DNA of 64,000 nucleotides from Harmothoe impar (GCA_947462335.1 OX381704.1:45636942-45700941), one strand, 5' to 3'; numbered from the stretch's first letter, positions 11,220 through 63,161 are shown. Numbers and translations: made by a program. The notes: generated by a model not told the origin, from the sequence alone.

Positions 11220-12204
11220 ACTATGGAAGGCCGGAGCGCCATAGTCTTTGCCATTTGCGAATTACCATTTGCCAATTGCGAATTGCTATTTGACGGCCAT
11301 TCTTGTTCTCGGACATTAGGTGCTCGGACATTTCTCGGACATTAGATGCTCGGACATACCCTAAAGTGCTCGGACATTTGATGCTCGGACATTAGATTGG
11401 GCTATTCTCAGACATTTGATTGCTGTGCCTCTACATGGGTAAAAATCGAGACGGGCGACACGGCCATTTTAGGCCCTTTTAAAAATCGACAGACGACAGA
11501 CTCAGGAAAATCAGGGATAAAAATCGACTTACAGGTTCTTATATACCTATAAATCGACACAATGACACGGCCCTTAATTCTACTAAAAATCGACACAGGG
11601 ACATGGTCAAAATTGTGGGTACCCATGTAGAGGCACATTGCTCTGATTGGCATAGGCCTACCGTAGCCTTATATAGCCTAATATAATTATAAAGGTAGGC
11701 CCTACTGCTATTATTTCCACCTAAATGACTGAGCACCTAATGTCCGAGCACCTAAATGTCTGAGTACCCTACTGTCCGAGCACCTATGTGTACAGCTATT
11801 AAATGTCCAAGCATATGTGCTTGGACCTTCCTTTTTTTTGGGGGGGGGCGGTTGGGTTTATTTGGTCGGGGCAGGGGCACAAGGGTACTGTAGGCAGGGT
11901 AATATAGAACACAAATACCCTGTACAAATGGTACAAATTCGATTGCATTCCGCTTGTTTTTAGTCCATATAGCAGGTAACCAAACTGCATACTTTGAATA
12001 GGCCTACACTACCCTTGTACCCTGCCTATGCTTCGATGGAAAACTGCTTTTTTTTTAAATGGTACCTTGCGTGTGTATAGGGACAGGGTAGGGGCTGTAA
12101 GTAACCAGCTAAAGCTAATACGCAATTGGCAAATGGCAATTAACAAATGGCAATTAGCAAATGGCAATTGGCAAATGGCAAATGGCGCACCGGCCTTCCA
12201 TACT
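11220..12204. repeat. Nested foldback of concentric inverted repeats
   Basis: The outer arms, tatggaaggccgg...gcc at 11222 and ggccttccata at 12191, are inverted. Just inside are arrays of caaatggcaatt words (11250-11293 inverted to 12120-12185). Next come gctcggacatt words (11315-11405) against tgtccgagcacc words (11722-11815). Innermost, gtgcctctacatgggta (11425) opposes tacccatgtagaggcac (11619). Each shell thus has its own short tandem repeat. No coding sequence. Confidence 0.8.
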
Positions 12205-12350
12205 ATTCCATGTAAACTTGTAAAATTCCTTTGTGCAAAGAGAAAGTGAGACAGAGACAGACAGAGAGAAACAGAGAGAGAGAAACACAAAGATAATGAA
12301 AGGGCCAGCGAGACAGTCAGACAGACATAAAGACATAGAGAGATACAGAC

Positions 12351-13570
12351 ATGGCCTACCCTGCCCTACCCTGCACCACCCTGCCCTACCCTGCACCACC
12401 CTGCCCTACCCTGCACCACCCTGCCCTACCCTGCACCACCCTGCCCTACCCTGCACCACCCTGCCCTACCCTGCACCACCCTGCCCTACCCTGCACCACC
12501 CTGCCCTACCCTGCACCACCCTGCCCTACTCTGCACCATCCTGCCCTACCCTGCACCACCCTGCCCTACCCTGCCCTACCCTGCACCACCCTGCCCTACT
12601 CTGCACCACCCTGCCCTACCCTGCCCTACCCTGCACCACCCTGCACTACCCTGCACCACCCTGCCCTACCCTGCACCACCCTGCCTTACCTTGCACCACC
12701 CTGCCCTACCCTGAACCACCCTGCCCTACCCTGCACCACCCTGCCCTACCCTGCACCACCCTGCCCTACCCTGCACGACCCTGCCCTACCCTGCACTACC
12801 CTGCACCACCCTGCCTTACCTTGCACCACCCTGCCCTACCCTGCAACACCCCCTCCTACCTTCCACCATCCTGCCCTACCCTGCAACACCCTGCACCACC
12901 CTGCCCTACCCTACCCTGCCTTACCTTTCACCACCCTGCCTTACCTTGCACCACCCTGCACCACCCTGCCTTACCTTGCACCACCCTGCACCACCCTGCC
13001 TTACCTTGCACCACCTTGCACCACCCTGCCTTACCTTCCACCACCCTGCAACACCCTGCCCTACCTTCCACCATCCTGCCTTACCCTGCAACACCCTGCA
13101 CTACCCTGTCCTACCCTACCCTGCCTTACCTTGCACCACCCTGCCTTACCTTGCACCACCCTGCCTTACCTTGCACCACCCTGCACCACCCTGCCTTACC
13201 TTGCACCACCCTGCACCACCCTGCCTTACCTTGCACCACCCTGCACCACCCTGCCTTACCTTCCACCACCCTGCAACACCCTGCCCTACCTTCAACCATC
13301 CTGCCCTACCCTGCAACACCCTGCACCACCCTGTCCTACCCTACCCTACCCTGCCTTACCTTGCACCACCCTGCACCACCCTGCCTTACCTTCCACCACC
13401 CTGCAACACCCTGCCTTACCTTCCACCACCCTGCAACACCCTGCCCTACCTTCCACCACCCTACCCTACCCTGCCCTACCTTGCACCACCCTTCCCTACC
13501 CTGTAGTACCCTGCCCTATCTTGCACCATCCTGCCCTACCCTGCACCACCCTGCACCGCCCTGCCCTGTA
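12351..13570. repeat. 20-bp C-rich minisatellite (right arm)
   Basis: About 60 copies of ctgccctaccctgcaccacc, with later variants (ccttaccttgcaccacc, caacaccctgc). Homogeneous in the first 180 bp and increasingly diverged to the right. All three long + frames through it are repeat translation, not genes. Confidence 0.9.
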
Positions 13571-13743
13571 CCAATAGAAGTAGTGGACATCTCTCTTTGA
13601 CAGCAAGCTCAAAGGCATAAGTTGACAGACTGACAGCAGATTTTCACTGTTGACAGCAATGCAAACATGCATATGTATTAGAGCTTACATATGTGGTCAC
13701 TTAGAGACATGGTGCATGTCTATGGCCCTCCTCGGCTTCCGTA

Positions 13744-15357
13744 GTGTTGCAACTGAAAAACATGAATTTGAAGTACTGCAATAAAAACCCTTGAACTTGA
13801 ACTTAATACATAGCATTTTATCGGAGAGAAGGGTACAGGTAATCATCTAAGATACAAATTAAGTAATACTGATATTTGGGTGTGTCAGATTGTTTAGTAG
13901 TTTTCCATATTATATGTTGTAGCACCACTTCGATATTATCTGTATAAAGTGTACTGGCACATACATTATATAGAACCTCGTCTTCCTTACAACCAGCATT
14001 GCACTTAAATTTGTCAAAGATGTCAAACAGTCACGTTCTGACGTCAACGTGGCATAACGCCTCTTAAGCATTCCCAACACCATTGACATACTACGCCATA
14101 TTGAATAAATATTGATGACCTAGCATACATGTACACGTTTTCGGAACCATTGTTCGGCACGAGACACTGTAGAGGTTATTGAATATTGTCACTAATAAAT
14201 AATATATTCACCGAAGAAAGCCACGGATGCTGTACCGCAACATTCGTTGTTATACATACACCAGTGTCTATACCAACAGAAACAAACATGGGAGCTATAG
14301 TGTCTTCCTGTCTATACATAATACATTATAGGAAGTGGATCTTCCTTACCATTCATATAGTCCAATAGTATGTTAAATTGTATAGCAGCACTAAGAAGTG
14401 TGCACTACGTAGCACATGCCAGCAAAGTGCTGCAAACCATACAGTTGTGATGCACTCACATGCCAACACATGAGCACGAAGGTATTTCGGAATAGTATAA
14501 TGGCAATGCCATTGTTCTACTCAAAACTGCAATTGGTGATTTCTTTTTGTATCCGATACAGAAATATGCTGTAGAGAGGAAGGGACCTTTTTTGTTATGT
14601 ATCTAAAAAGTCCTTCCAGCATTGCCAACAAGAATGGGCCGCTGGGTTCATCTAATATGACTTCTTTTGTATTGGTCTTAGGAGTGTATTGATCAGACTT
14701 GCAGCAGCAATATATTCTGTATGACCTCCGTTTGGATAAGGTGCTTGACAGCAAGACAGAACTCCAAAATAACAGCAACCACGTGAATAGCAGCGAACAA
14801 CATCCAGCTAGATTCATTATTCACAACATATATAATGAGACATAGCACACTGAAGATGGTTAGTAGTTCTATTAATATTATACTAGCTTAACTCTCTAAG
14901 CGCAGCAAAATGCTTTAATATACCATGCCAGCTTTTTCATCATGGCGCATGGATGAGGTGCCATGGATGTCTCATGCCGACAGCACCCAACTGATGCCCT
15001 CCTGAAGCCATTTGATGATGTACCACCGCAGCTATTTGTTGGCTGAGCCTTATTGCATCATGACAACAACTTAATATGATGTCCAAATGTATCTTGCGGT
15101 CCTTAGAGGTTGAAGGCGGTGGAATGGGAGCTCGCACCTACCATCTTGTTGGTTATTTGTCACGTGGGGTGTTGCTATAGTAATTGTCCTGCTTGGATGC
15201 ACCTTGGGGAAGCCCACGCAGTCGGCCTATTATAGTCAGAGTTGACATTGGCGATGACAGACAGTATACATATTTAGCCTCTCTAAATGTTTCAACCAAT
15301 GTTCACTTTTAAGACGTTAATTGGAATATTCTGTGTTTGAATACACGTCCCAGGATA
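13744..15357. other. Region upstream of the cadherin gene
   Basis: Mostly A/T-rich non-coding sequence; the cadherin promoter should lie at its right end. No convincing TATA box or CpG-rich core was identified. A minus-strand open frame at 14521-14817 is listed separately. Confidence 0.4.
14521..14817 (-). CDS. Possible small secreted protein (98 aa), uncertain
   Basis: Open frame of 98 codons from an ATG at 14817. The first ~28 residues are a hydrophobic, signal-peptide-like segment (MNLAGCCSLLFTWLLLFW...), followed by a dibasic SKRR and a CCCK cluster. I recognise no family. No splice partners or regulatory elements support it, and codon use is unremarkable. It may be a chance frame in the upstream region of the cadherin gene or a first exon of an unknown gene on the minus strand. 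Confidence 0.2.
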   Translation of the reverse strand: MNLAGCCSLLFTWLLLFWSSVLLSSTLSKRRSYRIYCCCKSDQYTPKTNTKEVILDEPSGPFLLAMLEGLFRYITKKVPSSLQHISVSDTKRNHQLQF

Positions 15358-52762
<37,405 letters not shown>

Positions 52763-53369
52763 AATCGTCTACTTAGTGTAGATGAACGTAATTGTTGGTG
52801 CTATCCCCCAGGGGTTTATTTCATATTTAATCGAATTCATTCCAAACTCCTAGAATGAAATGCAAAGTTTAAGCAAAAGTGATAAGAAAAGCGTAAAAAT
52901 TCAGTATTTGATTTCTCACTGTTTTTCAGTTGCAATGGGAAATAAAGGCTTTGAGGGACATGCCCACACACTTATAAAGTTTCGTGGTGCAGCTGTAACT
53001 ATCCTTTATAGACTCATGAACCAGAAAGTACAAATGAAAATCACTACCCATCACATCATTTCGACAGTGTTGGGCTGTTTCCATACAAAATGCGCTATTG
53101 CTATGCAGCCATTCAAAAGACAACAACATTGGAGTATTACATTAGTATACAGCTTGTGCTGACACTAATATAGGGCCTTCTAGGATAAACACCATGCTTG
53201 CACCTATATAAACGTATAATTTGTACAGAGAATATTTTGTTATAATTTTACAGCATGGAATTGGTAAAGGTAAACCAGTACTGCATTGTTTCTTTCATAC
53301 CATTCCCCTTATATATATTCATATTTGTAATGTTGCTTGCTTCTGCACGTTACAAAGCTTCCTATATTT

Positions 53370-53375
53370 AATAAA
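53370..53375 (+). promoter_or_regulatory. Poly(A) signal, candidate for the cadherin gene
   Basis: AATAAA about 610 bp after the cadherin stop, in ttta-ataaagttatt context. The intervening sequence has no long conserved frame; the 100-codon frame at 52860-53162 resembles the dispersed intron repeat. Confidence 0.5.
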
Positions 53376-53395
53376 GTTATTAGGACAAAAAGGTT

Positions 53396-55899
53396 CATAG
53401 TGATAGATGTTAGACATTATTCGCCTTACTTAGATTATTTTGATTTTTTTTGTCATGTTTATTCGAAAGCTTAATTCAATTAAACCAGTCCAGACATATG
53501 ACGACCTACTAACAGTACCTTGGCTGCACCTTCTGGCATAATATTTGAAATGATTTTTACTCTGTTTCCTTTGATTATAGTTGATTACTAGCATTACTAG
53601 GCAGCGTGCTTTACTATTGTAATATGTCTTAAATAATTTTGACCATTTTTGTCCATTCTTCTTTGTTGATTAAGTCAATACATATTTGGGTTTGAGAGTA
53701 TATGCGATGACTCTAGAGGGAGAGTACAAACCAAGCTTTACCAAATCCCCATTTTATACCTTTGTTTGATCAATTTTACGGCTCAATTTTAACGCTGAAT
53801 AATACATATCAATTTTATGTTGTCGCGAATCGCACCCATTTTATAATTTTGACTCTACCAGTCCAACCCCTTCTGATAAATATAAGGTCAAAAGTGTTAG
53901 GCCCATCTTTAATTTTGATAAAATCACTATAAATCAGGCATATGACCAGATGACGGAGACAACCCATTCGTTCAACAATTCGTATGAAAGTTTTAGGTGG
54001 CCAAATACTATCAAATAGGGTTATTCCACCAAAATTATTCCATCGAAAAAGAATATGAAAAAAAAGTAATATGAATTGTGGCACATTCCACCAAAGTAAG
54101 TTACATATATGCAAGCGTTATTTGTTTCCTTAATATCTCAGTCGAACCCTCCTATTAGTTAAAATGACAATTGTTCAACACAATGACAGAAGTAATGAAG
54201 TATGATTATTTTCAGCTTTCGCTGATTGGGACTGAGGACTCAGGAGACAACTGTACACCATGACGTGATATATAGCAACAACTGACAGACTGACATATCT
54301 TAATATAGTGTAGAACACTGGAACAGACACATATCCGTAGGAATTAAGCCCAAGTATAGATTGTAATTACAATATACTTGGATATGATAGTATATTGCGT
54401 CTTCAACTTAATGGCCATTATAGGACGTAGAGCTCAGGAAGGAAAAACATTACATTTGTACCAAAGTGTAACCTGAAGTGTGAGTTGAGTGATACAAAGT
54501 CGTGACTACATGGCAGACACCTTTACAAGATTTGAATTATAACAGACTGTAATAAATATAAGAATCGGGCCCACCACATAACCATTACCATTACACTGTA
54601 TTGTATCAGTTATCAGCACATGCTTTCTACATACAACTGACGGCTGGCATGTAGCTGGCATGCCCAGATACGCTGTGCACACTGATATCCATAATGACAA
54701 TAGGCAAAGACTGTGGACAAGTGATGTTATATCCGCCGAGATGCCCATAGTAATATTTGCTGGCTAATCATGGCCAGATGACGTGTAAATATGAAAATTA
54801 AAGCAATAATAGGCATAAAAGCTCTCCTGCACCAGGAATAATGCACATCGAGATGTACCAACTGTGATATACATAACTTATAAACATACTAGAATCATGA
54901 CGCACCTATGCCTTCGTGAATTAGCTGTGTGAACATTATGGGATTATGAGCAAAGTAGCATTATGTTCAAGGGTCAATGTTTAGCCAATGCTTCATAATC
55001 AACAGTATGGCAATATGTACTTAATGTATATGGCATGCCAGTTGACAATACTGGCAAATGACATGATAAGGTGAAACCATATATATATTTAATTTATACA
55101 TATGAGCAATAATTATTGTAGAATTGGGAAGCAACAAAGCACAAACATCAACACCAATTACCTCATTGAATAATCATGAAATTTATTTATAATCTGAGTT
55201 GGAACATAAATCTGTACATATATATTGTGAAATAAAATGAATGTGTATTTTTACCGTAACAGGTCATTTATTTCTCTAATAACCTGGTGCCTAGCTTGTG
55301 CCCCCGTCCCTCCAAGGCCACTCAAATGGGTGACTTTGGGTGGGAGCAAGGTGGCTATCATAATAGAATTTAAAACAAACGGTCGTCGTATACTTTAACC
55401 CACAGAAACCCAATGCAAAAATTACAGAGGTTATTTAGAATTCATCTAGGGGGAATGCTAATCATAACGATGAACTATGGGAACACCATTTATGTTGCAC
55501 TACATAATTATGGTGACGGTAAAAATAAGGCATCTGTACTGGAGAGGTCTGCGCAGAAGCCCAGTGTATATACGTCTGACGACACATCCCGGTTGGACAC
55601 TTCTCCATGGAGGTCAGTAATAGGCTATAACTAAATTACTATGTTCATCGAGCTGCATGAGTTAGATTATAGACTATGGATACAAGTCGTGGTTGTGTAC
55701 TCAATAGAGAGAGGCAACGTTGGTGAGTCTACCCTACCCCCTGGTAGTGAGATTATGCACTATACACCGTCACCACTGCGCCACCTGGATTATGTATCAC
55801 ATACTAGGCTATACGAAATATTACATTGTAGAGCATAGGCTCTTCTACTCTCGTTCCCAAACCTTTCTGAAGGAAGACTCTAGTGACAGCCACTATCAC
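53396..55899. other. Intergenic, nothing recognised
   Basis: A/T-rich, with no exon chains, transposon proteins or RNA genes that I could identify between the cadherin 3' end and the hairpin at 55900. Confidence 0.4.
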
Positions 55900-56140
55900 T
55901 TTTAACTTGGTCTTTGCTGGGTTTAGGCAGCCCCTGTTGTTAGCTTGGAACCAGCGACCAGGGACCGGAAATGGAACCAGAAAGTATGATGCTAGAAATA
56001 CCATCGTGCAGTCCAGCGAACAGGAACCAGATATGGAACACGAATATATGATGGTAAAGCTACCATCATACATTCTGGTTCCTATTTACTTGTTTCAAGC
56101 TAACCACAGTGGCTGCCCCAACCCAGCAAAACCCAAGTTC
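55900..56140. repeat. MITE-like imperfect hairpin
   Basis: The left arm (ttgctgggtttaggcagccc, then gttagcttggaacca) and right arm (caagctaac, then ggctgccccaacccagcaaa) are diverged inverted copies of about 95 bp, with an inner atgatgg/ccatcat pairing. Open frames on both strands here are mirror images produced by the palindrome, not genes. Confidence 0.65.
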
Positions 56141-59100
56141 AAGGTCATAACCTGCAGATTACCCAGCTTCCATCTACACTATCTATGAGTTACATCTGTG
56201 CCCTGTATGAGCCATCCGATTCAAACTACTCTAAGTAAAACGAAGGCCTTCATTCAGCCACTTTAATTCCCGATTAAAGTTGTTTGAAGTTACTTCAAGC
56301 CGGTGGAAGATGCTCTTTATCGGACTTAAAAGTTGCTTTAATCCAATAGGTCATGCAGTGGTAAGGACCTGTACATGTGATGCTAATGCAAAACAGTGCA
56401 GCTTTAGAACGCCGGCCGTACCATTCGTCTCCAGCCAAATGCTGCATTGTATACTCATTTAAGTTGAATTCCTCACGTCGGACTGCACATGACAGTGATG
56501 CAGTGGGCATGGTGAGGAGCTCATGATTGCCTTTAATAGGGTCATAAGCTGAGGATAAATGGCACTGCAGAAGTCAGAATCCCCTTACAGCTGGTGATTA
56601 TGAGAGATTAACACCGCTCCAACATGGGGGGATAAATGAGGACCTGTTCATGGGATCATTACAAAGTAGCTTTTTCTTAGGAAATAAAACCCTCATTAAA
56701 GTAATTTCACTATCAAGTAAATGGTTCCACAACAGCAAGTATTAAATCATGACATGTTTCATGTAACCCGTCCGTGTACAGTAAAACAAAAGACTCCTGC
56801 TTGTCTTGTGTGAATTAGTAAGCAAATACTTAATAGCTATAATATGACACATTATAGTGATTATCCAAATATGTACACACTAAACATGTCATACCTAAAC
56901 GTCCTATATTTCCTTTGTCCTCAACACCCAATTGTGATTGTAATTTAGGTAATGTTATATAGCCAAAGAACAATGCATTAGCTCTCTACCATCACCAAGG
57001 TACATGATTCCAACACCTTTTAGTTTGTGTCTTGAGTTAAAATACCACTAACACTTTGATAATCGTTCATTTGGCATGCTGTAAATGAAACGGACTCCCT
57101 CACTGAGCACTATCAAATATTTTTAGAGATAGCTGACCCTAATGGATTCACTGGTCCTTGATGTGTTGGCAGGGGAGTTCTTTTTAAAAGCACCAGGATG
57201 TAACACTGTCTCGTCCGATCTGATCATCAACCCAGCGTTTGGACAATATCATTGACAGTTCAGGAATATCTTCTTGAATTTCTCTTATTCCAATACTAAA
57301 TTCCTTTTTGCACACATGTGGTTGGCGATGTTCAAGAAGCCTTTTTGGCTCTTACATTAGGGGTATCCAGCCAGGCAGAGGAAACTTCCTCCCTTGGACC
57401 CCATTTGGCGAACTGCCCCTGGTCGATGCTCCTGCTGGGGCCATTTGTCCTGAAGGTGAATGGGTGCTCCAGGTCTAATGGAGGCTGCTGAATACAGAAC
57501 GGGTTTCTGTAGGCTGACAATGTCTATTGGGACACGAAGGAGGCGTTTGGTTGACTAGTTTTCCCAAAGGTAGCTCACGGTAGAGATGGGATAAAGTCAT
57601 TTCATATATCCACAGCTTCTGGGTGTAGTTTCGAGGTGTAGTGGCAGGGAACACACCCCAGTCTATCATACCAAGCCTGTCTTAATGTTGGAGAGAATAT
57701 TATGTGAGTTGATTTATTGTAGGTCAGGGAGATATTACCACTATTATTCTTGTAAAAAGTTCCTACTACAAAACTTTAGGAGACAAGGTTTGGTATCAAA
57801 GTCTTAATTTAATTATTTCTATGTAAAAAGGGGTGTATAACGCATTGTACAGTTTTCCTAGGACATCGTCTAGCCCATTGCTTTGAGGAATCCCATGGGC
57901 CAAGACGGACTTGTCAAAACATCATGACATATTTTACCCTTGAGACGTACAAAAGGCTAAGACCCTAATCTCTGGCAGATCCCATGAGAACATGAAGCCA
58001 TCCATCACATTCTGAGAGGGAAGATAACTAGGGTCACTGCCTATATTGTACTCTGTATACTGGCAGGTATTGCTCCTCTTTCTTTTATTGTGTGTAGCTT
58101 GATGTAGCCTCCCATGTAATCTAGGCTTCCCAAAGCTAGCAGTGATGAGTGCAATGACTGTCTGAAGCTCTTCCCCTCCCCTTACTGCTCCACCAGAGAG
58201 GAGATGAGTTAGACATAGCCTCCAGTGGTGGCCAAATATAGCTGCCAAGCAGCCTGCATCCTTGCCCTTCAGCCTAATGCATTATTAACCATACAACTCC
58301 AAAGCCACGTAACCATGATATAGACTAAATAATATGCATCCGTATATACATGGATAAGGCAGATTTATAATGTAGAACCTTTGTATCCAATAATATTATT
58401 TGTGTGAGAGTTGATATAATCATTCAATATTCATTTCTATTATTTCAGCAGATGTGTTTGTCTAGCATGCATGTATATAAAAAATATCAAAGGATAAAAA
58501 GTGAAGAATCTTATTTTTTCACTAACGACCTTTGTATGTACTGAGGTGACGAATTATGAACTCTCCGTCTCTCTGTCTCCTTATAAAAAGTGATGAATGT
58601 CATCCTAGTCTACATACGTTTGGTATTAAGGACAAACAAAAGTAAGTGGGTACATACAGGTACGGTAAGAATTGCAGCAAGACCTTTGAGCCTTAGTCCA
58701 TGAATCACTGGCTACTCCCACAGGTTTAGGCTACCAACTGGTCCCTCGGGACTCACACCTCCATCCAGGGAAGTAGGAGGTAGACAGCTAAGTAGAACCT
58801 TTTTATTTCTCCTGTGCTGTTTCAGGTCGATAGACACATGTGACTAGGAGATAATATGGCTCCCCAAAGAGTCTGAGGATCCACTCTGTCACCTTAAGTA
58901 TTAGGTCTGTAGGGGGAGGCAGATGGTAGGACAGCCGACTTCCTGACATTGGGCGCAAGGGACCTATCTTTGACATAACACGAAGACATACTTATGTAGC
59001 CCCGACCCCATACCTTTTTTGGAAGTGCCCCCTAAACTGCACCTTTAGGATTTATACATGTATAGGGAGTGAGGGAGAAGAGTGTGGGTTTCAACGAAAA

Positions 59101-59640
59101 TATGCAAAAACCGTTTTGACTGCTAGTCTTTAATGGCATGAGATTTCACGGAAATGTACCATTTTAAGTACCAATTTTTTTATCGGTTGACCCTTTAAGA
59201 GTATCTAGTGTATGTTACAACCCTGAGTGTATACTATACTGTAGTGAGGCATGCATACTCACATGTACTAGTGTTTCAAAGCTCTTGTCAAAGTAGGGAA
59301 AGGGGATTTATCACCTCGGTCATGACCCCTTTTTATATGTCCTAGTTCTTCCCTAAGAATGTTTATCAACATGTTGTGCGGATGCTTACGTGCATGAATG
59401 CATGTGTGTGAGATAGAAGTCCCCATAAAAGTGCGTGCACGGCCACCCTTGTCAACCACTGTTGGCAGAAGCCTTTTATCACGTACCATTTCTGTCCTTG
59501 GTCAGCCCCCACATATCATCTGCCTCTAACCACCCCCAGCTCTCATCTGACAAGTAAAACACAACGGTTGTGGTGTTGCCTGTGAGAATTCATGATCAGT
59601 TATAATTAACATGGCTACTGGAGCATCACCCGATGTTGGC
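56141..59640. other. Intergenic, unidentified
   Basis: No recognised gene. Minus-strand frames at 57332-57669 and 57934-58248 are somewhat richer in G+C than their surroundings and might be old transposon pieces, but show no family motif that I know. Confidence 0.35.
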
Positions 59641-59647
59641 ATACTAA

Positions 59648-59756
59648 CCAAACACACCACGAGGGAGCATATCTCAGCCATATGCCTACGCGTGGGCCTT
59701 CATAAGGCCCACAAGTAGGCATATGACTGGGATATGCTCACGAGTTGTGTGTTTGA
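59648..59756. repeat. Hairpin inverted repeat
   Basis: The left arm accaaacacaccacgaggga...gcatatgcctac...gtgggcctt is the approximate complement of aaggcccac...gtaggcatat...gctcacgagttgtgtgtttg. It abuts the inverted-repeat element starting at 59757. Confidence 0.7.
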
Positions 59757-60240
59757 TTTATTATACCTAGCATATGATAGTCCTATCTCTTAAAGCACAA
59801 GAAACTTGATGATTAGCCTAATCATTAGACCCTATATAGAGAAATTCCTCGATCCCCGATGCATCGCCGATTATTTTTGTTTTTAGTTTTTCCGATGGCC
59901 ACTAGGTGTCTCCCGATATTTTACAGAAGAATTTTCTCTAAAAACCTCAGTTCTGCTCCGATTTACATGCTGTAAACTTCTATATGCACAGAAGCATATC
60001 CTATCTGGCATATCCAATCATTAAACCACCCTAAATATGCTGTTTAATGTGTTAAAATCGGGATCTAAATCGGCAATCGGCGATCGTTTTGACATTAAAG
60101 ATTTTCAGCATAGCTGCACTTTCATTGGTCAAGAGCTGGTCACGTGACATTCTCAATACGCCCACTGGGTGGGCGTATTGGCGTAATACGCCACTGGAGT
60201 GAGCATACAGGTTTCAGTGCTTAAGAGATAGGACTATCAT

Positions 60241-60257
<17 letters not shown>
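59757..60257. mobile_element. Short inverted-repeat element (MITE-like) overlapping the USP start
   Basis: The 42-bp left end (59757-59798: tttattatacctagcatatg...ctcttaaagcac) and 41-bp right end (60217-60257) are inverted copies differing by one base indel. The interior is about 420 bp, non-coding, with a small palindrome around 60160-60195 (cgcccactgggtgggcg). The right arm contains the ATG at 60241 used here as the start codon of the universal stress protein. Confidence 0.7.
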
Positions 60258-62029
<1,772 letters not shown>

Positions 62030-62269
62030 GTGAGTGTGGTTTTTTTTTTGTGTGATTCTATGGAGTTCTGGGTTTATATTTTGTGTAAGTATTGGTAAAG
62101 GGACAGATGGCACCCAGGATGGCTCCCTGTACAACTGACCTATTGACAAAGAGAGGTGTTTTTTTTTTATCAACATAAAAGGGGGGATGGGTTGCGCAGT
62201 TTCTACTGCAATACAGTCACAGAGGGTACAGGTGCTTGGAAAATGTATTTGATAAGATATCATCCCTAT

Positions 62270-62610
62270 AGTAGCAAGCCCACACGGGGCCAATTTGGTT
62301 TTAGCTCGGATTGGCTGTTTGAAGTCGGGGAAAACTTAGCTGGGTTTCATGTTGGGCAGATGGCTGGGCTGAAGTGTGGCCCCCATCGGGCTGCCCATTT
62401 TGGGCTCAGATCTGTTTCAAAGCGGGCTGCCCGATTTGGGCTCAGATCAGTTTCAAAGTGGGCTGCCCGCTTTGGGTTCATGTTGGGCAGATGACAGGAA
62501 GCCCGTCCAAAACCCGATCTGAGCCCAATTCGGGCAGCCCACTTGGGGCCACACCAAATCCCAGTGCCCTAAACCAACGGGCGCCCATCCGTTAGCCCAC
62601 TCCGGTCCAA
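62270..62610. repeat. 36-bp tandem repeat within an inverted-repeat unit
   Basis: Three copies of gggctgcccgatttgggctc followed by agatcagtttcaaagt (starts near 62389, 62425 and 62461). They are flanked by partly inverted sequences: acggggccaatttggttt on the left, and cacttggggccacaccaaat plus gggcagccca on the right. Probably a MITE remnant. Confidence 0.65.
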
Positions 62611-62770
62611 TGAGGGTTGAGGTTGGGTTTGGACAGGGCAACTGGTCTAGTAGTTCTGATGATTGACACCAGATGTCACTGCTATACAAGTGTAATAAAC
62701 GATACTTTGTCTCTTTATGATATTGGTAGAGTATCAATTAAAGAACAAAGTCGACACAGTTCGGATCAAG

Positions 62771-63161
62771 TGTTACAGGTTGCAAATCGGGTTTATTCAG
62801 AAAACCTAGACAAGCAGTATCTATGTGTGCAAACTCCCTATAGAGTTCGGAACGGGTCAGTAGGCTAATCAGCCGTAATGATCACGGGGTCTCCTCACCA
62901 GCGTGGCTCAGAGTAACCGACGAGTACCGTCAGATGCTGGGTATATATAGGCAGCCAGCCGGCGCGCGCACACGCAGACCGGAAGCCTATAGCGACCTCT
63001 GTCCATACCCCCAGCCCGGGGTAGGTGCTGCCACCTACCGTCGGACTGAAGGGTTCGGACTGAGCTCGCAACACAACATCCAACAGCACTCGTCATATAA
63101 CATACCCGTATAACCCTAGCCCCTACACTACCCCCTACCAGATAATAACCGGGAGGTAACA
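62771..63161 (-). mobile_element. Putative LTR (minus orientation)
   Basis: 391 bp with termini TGTTAC...GTAACA read on the minus strand. It contains a TATA box (ctatatatac, 62941-62950) and, 150 bp downstream, AATAAA (62792-62797 complement), the order expected of U3-R-U5. Flanks do not show a 5-bp duplication, and no PBS, polypurine tract or pol was seen. It could be one LTR of a rearranged element or a chance arrangement. Confidence 0.35.

Larger units (their letters stand above)
8217..13743. mobile_element. Giant foldback element with minisatellite arms
   Basis: The terminal inverted repeats, about 8217-8390 and 13590-13743, share CGGAAGCCGAGGAGGGCCAT at the outer end, each flanked by TA. 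Inward from the left are G-rich arrays (8450-9360), a 34-bp tandem (9743-9870), a reverse-transcriptase fragment (about 10230-11041) and a nested foldback (11220-12204). A C-rich array (12351-13570) follows on the right. The 20-bp units of the two arms are diverged reverse complements of each other (gtgtggcagggcagggcagg against ctgccctaccctgcaccacc). No transposase is seen. The long open frames in the arrays (LPCHTLPCPA, PALPCTTLPY and similar) are spurious. Confidence 0.85.

Noticed and set aside
12233..13600. A 455-codon and a 408-codon frame rich in Pro/Leu/Cys/Thr/His
   Set aside because: Both are translations of the 20-bp minisatellite. All three frames are open because the unit lacks stops.
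52860..53162. 100-codon frame after the cadherin stop
   Set aside because: Lies in the 3'UTR and resembles the dispersed intron repeat (tgcccacacactt...).
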